Assembly: GCA_964520785.1 (NCBI GenBank)
Contig: CAZFQG010000002.1
Span: 1 to 64,000, forward strand
Length of the DNA: 64,000 nt
Origin: CAZFQG01 sp964520785
GTDB taxonomy: Bacteria; Planctomycetota; Planctomycetia; Pirellulales; Thermoguttaceae
Reading direction: 5' to 3'
Shown: piece by piece, positions 53,901-62,900 of the stretch
How positions within the stretch are numbered: position 1 is the stretch's first letter
Layout of the letters: each line of letters opens with the position of its first letter
Position numbers and translations under genes: made by a program
Notes under the pieces: generated by a model
Seen by the model: only the letters and a program-made list of their open reading frames with translations
Told to the model about the DNA's origin: nothing
Databases searched by the model: none

Positions 53901-56900
53901 ACGTCGATCAGCGAACCCAGAAAGACGTCGGAAAGCAGGTGACTTGCCGGATCACCCTGCTCGTACCAACTCGGCGCATCGCCGTAATCGCGATGACCGA
54001 TGACGATGGCGTAGTCTTCAACCTCGCCGTCCGGCGCCATCCCGTGATAGGGCAAATCCTCGACCGAGCTGAACCGGAATCGGGCGAAAGTCTTGCCCGG
54101 CACCACGGTCTCGGGAATGTCGACGTAGATCAAGTTCTGCCCGGCCGTGAGGGGCCGTGCGATTATGAAATGCTCGCCGGGATCATCCCAATCGCCGTCC
54201 TGGTTGAAATCGATCCACGCGTTCAAGTAACCGAATTCGGAAGCATTGACGGTGATGAGTCGTTGTTCGCCGGCCGGAAGTCGCCACTGGTCGATGAGGA
54301 CGCCGTCTTCGTCGTCCACTCCCGTATTGTCGTCCCCGTCGGCGTTGGGGGTCGGAATTCCGTCATTTTCGTAGTCGATCCTCGCCCCCAAGCGAAGATT
54401 CGATTCGAGATGGAAAGCGGCGGATTTTCCCTTGGTCGGATAGTCCGCCCACGCGCCCGTGGCGGGGAACTTGTAGATTTGGCCCTGGGGCGCATCACCG
54501 AAATCGGCCCGGCCGATCGTGATCAAATAATCCTCTACTTCGCCGTCGGGGGCCCCACCCTGGTATGAGAGGGTCTCGACGGAGGAGAAGCGGAACCGGG
54601 CAAAGGTCTTCCCGAGCTGCGCGGTAGCCGGGATCGTGAACGTAACGTCGACCCATTCCGAACCATCCGCCGGCGGCTCCACCCATAATCCGGTGATGAC
54701 CTGTTCCGCTCCGGTCCAACGACCGTCCTGGTTGAGGTCGATCCAGGCGTTCAAGTAGCCGCCGCCGCTCACCTTGACCGAAATGGTCCGTTCTCCACGA
54801 ACGAGGACTTCGGGAAACCGGACGCCGTCCTCGTCGTCGAGATAGGTCATATCGTCGCCGGTCGCGGTGGCGTTCGGTTGTCCGTCCAATTCGTAATCGA
54901 TGAACGAACCGAGATACAGATCGGAGGCGGCGTGCCAGGCACCGTTGTTGTTCAACAGCGTCGGGTACGAGACGGGGGCGTCGCCGAAATCGCGCGCGAC
55001 GTCCATGATGAGGACTCGGTAGTCCTCCACTTCTCCATCCGGAGCAAGTCCCCGGGGAGTGAGCCCCGCTTCCGAACTGAATCGGAACCGCCCGAAGGTC
55101 TCTTTCGGAGTCAAACCGGCCGGGACGTCCACCGTCAGTTCGTGCGTACCGGCGTCGAGGGGCATGTCGGTGAATATCTGCTCGCCCGCGTCGTCCCAAT
55201 CGCCGTCACCGTTGTAGTCGATCCAGGCATTGAGATAGCCGGTTCCGGACGCGATCACCGTGAACGTCGCCGTCTGTCCGGAAAGAACGTACCCGTCGAA
55301 GAGGATTCCGTCTTCGTCGTCGATCCCGTCGAGGTCGTCTCCGAGCGCCTGGGGATGGGGGAGACCGTCCACCTCGTCGTCGACGGCGTACCCGAGGAAC
55401 AATCCCGTGCCGAGCAGATGCCGCGCGCCGTCTTCGGCAAGAAGCGTGGGGTAGCCGCGGTCGCTCGGAGCATCGCCGAAGTCGGTGAGCTGGCCGATCA
55501 AGATCGCGTAATCCTCTACTTCACCGCTGGACGCCTCTCCGGTGACGCCGAGTCCGCCGTCGGTGCTCATGCGGAACCGCGCGAAGACCCGTCCCATGAC
55601 GGCGTCCTGGGGCACGACGATCGTGAACACGACCGTATTGACGCGGAAGTCGTCCGTCGGGTCGGGGTCGGCGTTCTCGTCGTAGTAGAGCATCTCGTCA
55701 ACGAATACCTGCTCGCCCGGATCGTTCCAGTCGCCGTTGCCGTTGAAGTCGATCCAGCCCGAGAGCCATCCGCCCTGGAACGCGGGGTCGTCCGGAACCG
55801 TGAAGGTGACCGCGACCTCCGTTTGCGTACCGGGCCGAAGAGTGGCGGTCGGGAATACGATCCCGTCGTCGTACGTATCCGCCGTCGCGTCCGCGTTGTA
55901 TCTCGCGTCCGGTTCACTGGAGACGCCGTATCCGAGATGATAGTTCGGAACAATGATATGGCGAGCACCGTTTTGGGCGAGGGTCGTCGGGAAGCCGGCG
56001 TCGGGCGGCGCATCGCCGAAATCCATTCCGGCGATCTCGATGGAGAACCGCGTCTGGCCGTTGAGCCGGTTCGGCGCGATCGGATTATTCGCGAGGTCCC
56101 GGATTCCGTCGGCGCCGTTGTCCAGGTGGATCGTGTATTTGTGTCCGTCGGCCCAGATGCCGGCGACGGGGACGAGGCGTATGACCTTGGTGTTCGTGTT
56201 GTATTGGAAGAAGTAGTCCAGCCCGTCTTCCAAAAGAACTCCGTCGCGGTAGAGTTGGACCGCGCTGGAGACGACGCTGAAATTATTTACACCCACGCCG
56301 GCGTCCGCGAGCTGGATCGAGAAATTCACCAACTGTTTGCTGATAACGTAAACGTCGCCCAGGCCCCGATTCCGGTCGGCGGCGCCGTTGTCCAGCGGAT
56401 TCGTCAGACCGGCGGTCGGTCCGGCGAAGTCCGTCCGGTCGATGGCACCGCGGTCCTTGAAGACGTTTTGGCCCAAACCCGGAGGGGGCGCAACGCTCGG
56501 ATCGTCCGTACGCAACTGACCGTAGAGATCGTAATCGGGCGCCAGGATGGGCGATCGCGCGATACCGAGGGGATCGCGGACCGAACTCATCTCCAGCCGG
56601 TCTTGCACGACGTTGACCGCGCTGTCGATCGCGACCGAACCGCGGTCCAGATAGAAGTTCCCGCGTTCGGCGTCGACGAAGAGGGCGTCGTTCGCCCCCA
56701 GAACGTCGTCCAGGTTCTTCAGCACGCCGCCCGCGATCGGTGTTACCACGTTGTGGTAAATGGTGTTGTCGTAGACCGTCGTCGCCCGGGAAGAAGCATC
56801 GATTTCGATACCGGTACCGACGGAGGAAATGATGTTGTTGAGGATCGTCGGGCCGGCGTAGTCCTCGACGCGAATTCCGTAGGAATCGGACCGCAAGGTT

Positions 56901-59900
56901 CCGCCGTAGATGGTATTGTTGACGATCCGGCCGAAAGGCACGGCGTTGGCGCCCTGCGTGAATATCTGTCCGTCGTAGGGCGGGAACGGAAAACCGCCGA
57001 AAAGGATGCCGCCGTCGCCGCTACTGACGACGAGATTGTTGCGAATCGTCGCGGCGGGAACGAGACTACCCTGATTGACGACCTGGAGCCACGCCGCCGG
57101 ACCGGGATGGGCGTAGGCGTCCGGAAAGCTCATATCGAAGACGATTCCGTTTTGGAGCGAATTCGTGATATGGTTGGAATCGATGATCGTTTGACCCTGG
57201 GGACGTTCACGGTTCTCGTCTCCTTGCCAAAGACCGCCGTGGTCGTAATAGTTCTCCGTCCCGTAAACGGTCGGACGCAAGGCGCCGAGCGATCCGGCGG
57301 TGAGGAAGATCGCCGAGTCGAACTCGTATTCCTCGAGCTCGGGAATCGGAAGGGGCAGATTCATCATCGTGTCGGAGATGACGATCTTGATATGGTGCTC
57401 GCCGGCGGCGAGGTCCTCGACGACGGCGTTGAAGGGAATGGTGAAGCCGTCGTAACCGAAAAGCTCGAAATAGGGCCCCTCCAGTTCCGGATCGTTGTCG
57501 ATGAAGTACTTCTCGTTCAACTCCGGGTTGATCGTCGAGGCGTTGACGGGAATGCCCGTCTTCGGCAAGAGCGCGATATTGACTCCGTCGACGAAGACGG
57601 ACATGACGTCGAACGCCAGATCGGCGAGAGTCAAGCCGTTCTCTTCCAGGATGGTCCGGACGTCTTCGGAGAACATCTCGTTGAATTCTTCCGAGGCGAA
57701 GAAGAACTGCAGGAAGAGATCTCCTCCCTGCCAGGCGAAGTCGAACTCCAGCGACGTGGCGTCAGTGGTGATCACGCCGAATTCGGCGTCGAGGTCGGCG
57801 TCTCCCAACCCGGAGGCATCCCCCACGGAGGCCCCGTCCATGTTCGGGCCGGCCGCCGCGGCGACGTCGCCGGTGGTCAGGAGGATGCCCGAGTTCCTCC
57901 CGTCGGTCCAGAAGCCGGCCGAGACGTCGGAGGAGACGAGCGTCGCGTCGCCGATCGGCATGATGCCGGTTCCAAGCAGGGCGTCGCGGAGCTTGTTGGC
58001 ATCCGTCGAAGGGGTGGTCGTCACGACGTCGGACGGGATGGCGGCGCCGAGAGTCCCGTTTTGGGTGCCGCCGAAGTAAAGCACGTCCATGCCGGTGGTG
58101 TGGGCCGCGCCGAAGAGGTCGATCTGGTTGGAGGTTTCGACCATGTTGTGCGAGGCGATGACATCCAGCTCGGCAACGGAGTTGATCGTATGCGCGATTA
58201 ATGAAGCGAGTTCCCCCAGGAGTTCCTCGCCGGTGAACACGATGGGGACCGCTCCTTCTTGGGGTTCGTTCCCCAGGGCGGCGTCGAGGAACTGGAACGT
58301 GACAACGTTTACGCCGTCGCTGACGGTGAAGGTGTGTCCTTCCGAAATCTCCTTGGCCGCCGGCGCCCAAAGCGTGAGGCTGTCGCTCATCCGGTCGTTC
58401 GTATCGTAGGCACTGAAGAGAACCAGGTCTCCCATATACAACATGCCGTACTGCGTACCGGTGCGGATTTCCAGCTCGTACCGCCCGGTCGTGATGGCCG
58501 AGCCGGTGGTTTGCGGTGAAAACGTGTCTTCCGGCTCCGCGTCGGTGATCATTTCGCCGCGTTCCGTGAAACCGATGATGATGTCGTCGATGTAGAATCC
58601 CTCGAACCGGTTGTTCTGCCCGCGGCCGTTGTTCGCGAACCGGTCGAGAGGGATGTCGTTGGCGAGATGCTCGCCGTCCCCCATGAGGAAGTTCGAGAAT
58701 GGGAGGGCCAGCGGGGGTTCTCCGGTGAAGGGGTCCGGCGGGATGACTTGATGACCGATGACGTGGAGGAATTCCCCGTCGACCTTGATCGAGGTGAAGA
58801 AGTCCGGGAGGTCCTCCTCGCTGAACGTGGCGTCGATGACGGTCGCCAGGGCGTGGGCGACCTCCGCGGCCGTCATTCCGGCGTGGATCGGAACCGCGAC
58901 GGCGGGCTCGCCGTTCATCGATTCGCCGGTCACCGTACCGGGGGCGTCTCCTTCCACCAGCAGGGCCTCGGCGTCGGTCGCGACGTTCATCGCCCCCTGG
59001 AGGTACACTCTGTTGTCCTTGACGTGCGCGATGACTTCGCCCACAAGCGGAGGATCGGCCTCGGGATCGTTCGGGAAGGCCGCCGAAACCGCGTCGAACA
59101 GGGCGTCGGCCACCTCGGCCGTGGACATCGCGGCATGGATGAGCACCGGAGTGTTCCCGGGCATCTCCTGGCCGGCTTGTTCGACGAATTCGAGCGTCGC
59201 CGAAGCGGTCTCGCCGTCGATGGTTATGGTCTCGCCGAGGGCGATCGCGGCCCCCGCCACGTTGGGCAGCACGAGGCTGAATCCCATGTCGAACTCGAAC
59301 ATCTGTTCGTCGATGGTCAGCGAATCGCCGTCGATCAGTTGGTTTCCGGGAATCGCCGTCAAATAGGCGCCGGTGGTGTTGGACGCGAAGGAGCCGGGAG
59401 CGTCGCCGACGTTCAGCTTTCCGGCGGTACTGAAGACGAACCTCAGCCGCAGGTTATCCAGCCCGGCGTAAGGCAGCAGGTTGACGACCGCCTGCCGCCA
59501 TCCTCCACCGACGTCGTCGTTGAGTTCCACGCGGCGTGCGTCCTCTTCATCGAGGACGGTCGGGTCGAAGGCGTATTCCAGCGGCGACTCTCCATAAAGG
59601 TTCGTATTCGAGGCGAGGAGGTCCCAGGCGGCGCCGTCGGCTGAAATGTAGACCTGCGCGCCGTCCCAGACGTCGCCCCCTTCGGTATCGAGGAAGTAGT
59701 TGAAGAAGAGCTTCGGCCTGTCGGCGCGAGAATAGCCGGCAAGGCTGAAGGTATTCGTCGTGAGCGCACCGTATGCGCCGCCGGGGGTGTCGTACGTATT
59801 GAGCAACTCCTCGCTCGTGTACCCGGAGGAGGCGAAGATCGCCTGGTTCAGGGGGGTATCGAATTCACGATACATCGCCGCGCCCGGTTGGGCGTAGATC

Positions 59901-62900
59901 GAGCCGTCGCCGTCGGGGTCTTCGAGGCCGAAGTAGAAACTGGTTCCTCCAGGAATAGGATAATCGGGCTCTTGACGCGACATGTCGTGCGCGGTGGTCA
60001 CGCCGTGTCCGGGCGTCTCGTCGTAGCGCGCGGTGGGGTGCCAGAGGTTGTAGTCGATATTCGAGAAGGTAACACCGTTGATGTAACCGAGACCGGTCGG
60101 AATGGTCGAGAAGCCGTCGAAGAAGATCGGTTGAGGAACTCCTTCCAAGTCGAAGGCGTGCAACCGCCCTTGAGAATCGGTCGCGAAGAGCATTTCCGCG
60201 TAGGGGCCGGTCGGTTCCAACTCGCCTTCCTCGGTGAGTCCGCGGCCGACGGTCGCGGGTCCCCGGTCCAGGCCGCTGAAGGGAGCGTCCTCGAAGACGA
60301 CGATCGGCATGAGCGCGGCGCCGACGCCGTCAATATGCCGAATCCGCCAGAAATCCTCCTCCTCGGGCGGATCAGCGTCCGGATCGGTTACCTTCGGCTC
60401 GTTGACGACCTCCATCCCCGGGGTCGTGAAATCGTCGACCTGATAGAACCCGCCCTGGTCATCGACGGCATAAAGGTTGCCGTTGACGAAGGTCAAGCCG
60501 GTGATCCGGCCGCCGGAGCCGCCGCCGGAGGCGGTCAAGCCGGGCGCATTTCGGACAATAATCCGATTGGAGTCGGAGAGGTTGCCGATTCTCACGGCGC
60601 CGCCGCCGGCTTCGGCGGAGAAATCGGGCGTTTCCCCGCCGACGTTGGCCGTGTTGATCGCGATGGAAATTGCCGAGGCGACCTCGGCCGAGGTCATTCC
60701 GGCGTGGACCAGGACCGGCACGTTCCCGGGCATGACGCCGGGCGCGGCACCGGCCGTCTGGAAGAAGGCGGGAGTTCCCGCGAAATCGACGCTCGTAACC
60801 GGGGCATTGAGCGTAATGCGGTTACCGCCGGCGAAGGCGCCGTCCGCGTAAAAGGCATTGATCCCGTCGACGGCCGCCTGGAGGACGCTGAAGCGGCCGG
60901 CGGCGGGGTCGAACGAGATGATTCGGTTCCCCGGCGCGACGCCGGCCGTGTTGACGTAGGAAACCCCCGCGAGCCCAGCCACGCTGACGAGGGCGCCGTC
61001 GTTGCCGTCGCCGTCGGCGTCGCCGGAGAGGAGGATTTGGGAACCGGAGACGGTGGCGGTTACACCAAGGGCCGAACCGCCGGAGACGGTGGCGCCGTTG
61101 ATGGCGTTGGCCAGTGCCTGGGCGGCGGCGTTATTCGAGGAGACGCCCTGCAGATAGACCGCGTTGAAATCCTCGTTTTCGAGCGCACCGTCGAAGTCGA
61201 TCTCGAAATTGGCGAGGGCGCCATTCTCGTTATGAATCGTGAACGTGTCTCCGTCGGCGAGGCCGTTGAAGCTCTCGACGGTGAGGATGTGGGTACGGCC
61301 GTCGTCGAATTCGAAGGTGGTTCCGTTGACGACGAACGTATCGCCGTCGCGGACCTGTTCGTCCTCGACGTAGCGAACCTCGAATCCGAAGTCCAGCTCG
61401 AAGGTAAACTCGACGCCGTCGATGAAGATCGGCGGATCCTCCGGGTCCAGACCCGGTTCCTCGACGTCGTCCTCCTTGATGCTGAAGTACATACCGTCGG
61501 TCAGGTCGTCGTAGAGATCGTTGATCCTGTTTTCGGCCGGGACAACGCCGATGAACGGGGCGCTTTGCAGCCAGCCGTAAGGAATCGGCATCGACTCGAC
61601 CCACTCGTCCGGGTCGTCCAAGGGAGTAGTGGCCGGGCGAACGGCGACACCGTCGGCGTTAAACAGGTACATGACGTTCTGGTCGTACTCGATGTCACTG
61701 CCGCCAAGGCGGTTCCCCACCGCCAGGAAGGCCCCCGGTTCGAGCGGGTTTTCGCCCCGGGCGAGCTGGAAAGCGCCGAGCATGTCATGCGGGATGAAGA
61801 CCATGGCCTCGAATTGGATTCCCACGTTGGCGACGACGTACTCGATGTCGTCATCGACCTGGCTCTCGTAGGTGATGATTCCGTCGTCCTGGTCGTACAA
61901 GATAGCGCCGTCGGCGGTGCTGATCTGCATATAGTGGCCGCTGTCGGCGTCGAACGCGCCGGTGCTCATTCCGAAGAGACGGCCGTCGGCGCGCATGATA
62001 ATATCGCCGAAGGGGTTCGTCTCGCCGCCGCTGATGACGGCGGTCGGTCCGGTAAGGTCGGTTTCCACGACGCCGGTGAAGGGATCGATCGTGAACACGT
62101 CGGCGCCGTTGGTGACGTAGAGGACGACATCGCCGAGATGGAACTGGTCGACCGCGAGGGCCAGCTCGAACACGTTGGTACCGGAGAAGAGTTCGACGGG
62201 CGCCTGGTTCGGCGCGAGGGGACGCCCCAACGCGGAGAGAACCGCCTCGGACGGTTCGCCCTCTTCGATGTTTCCGAGACCCAAGGTGATGTGGTCCTCG
62301 GCGACGCGGTTGACCGAGTTGACCGGCTCACGGCGAATGAGGTCTTGCTTGAGGGCATCGGCGACCATTCCGGGCCCGGTGACGGCCACGTAGTAGGTGC
62401 CGCTTCGAGAAAGGAAGACGGGGCCGACGTAGGGGTCCTTCGCTCCGAAGGAACCGGCGGCCAGGTTGTCTTTATCAGTCCGCATGCCCCGCACGGCGTC
62501 GTCGGCGATATTCGAATCGTCACCGCGGTAAATGAGGCGGCCCTCGTCGTCGAAGACCCATATCTGCGTGTCCGGACGGCCGGTTCCATCGGCATAGTCG
62601 ATGTCGAAGACGACCGGCCACATCGCCGGGGTGTCGGCGTTGACCCCCTCGATACTTTGCACGCCGGTCAGGTCGATCTGGAACTGGAACCAGTCGACGT
62701 CCGTTGGGGAACTGATGTCCCCGATTACCTTGATCGCCGCGGCGTTCGTCTGGAGAAGATTGCCGATATCAATGGCGTTCTCGCGGGTATCGTTGTTCGA
62801 GTTCCAGGTCCACATCAATCCTTCGGGGGTCTCGATGAACTCCTGGTATTCGCTCGTCTCTGCCAGCAATGGGGAATTGGCCGGAAGGCCGAACATTTCG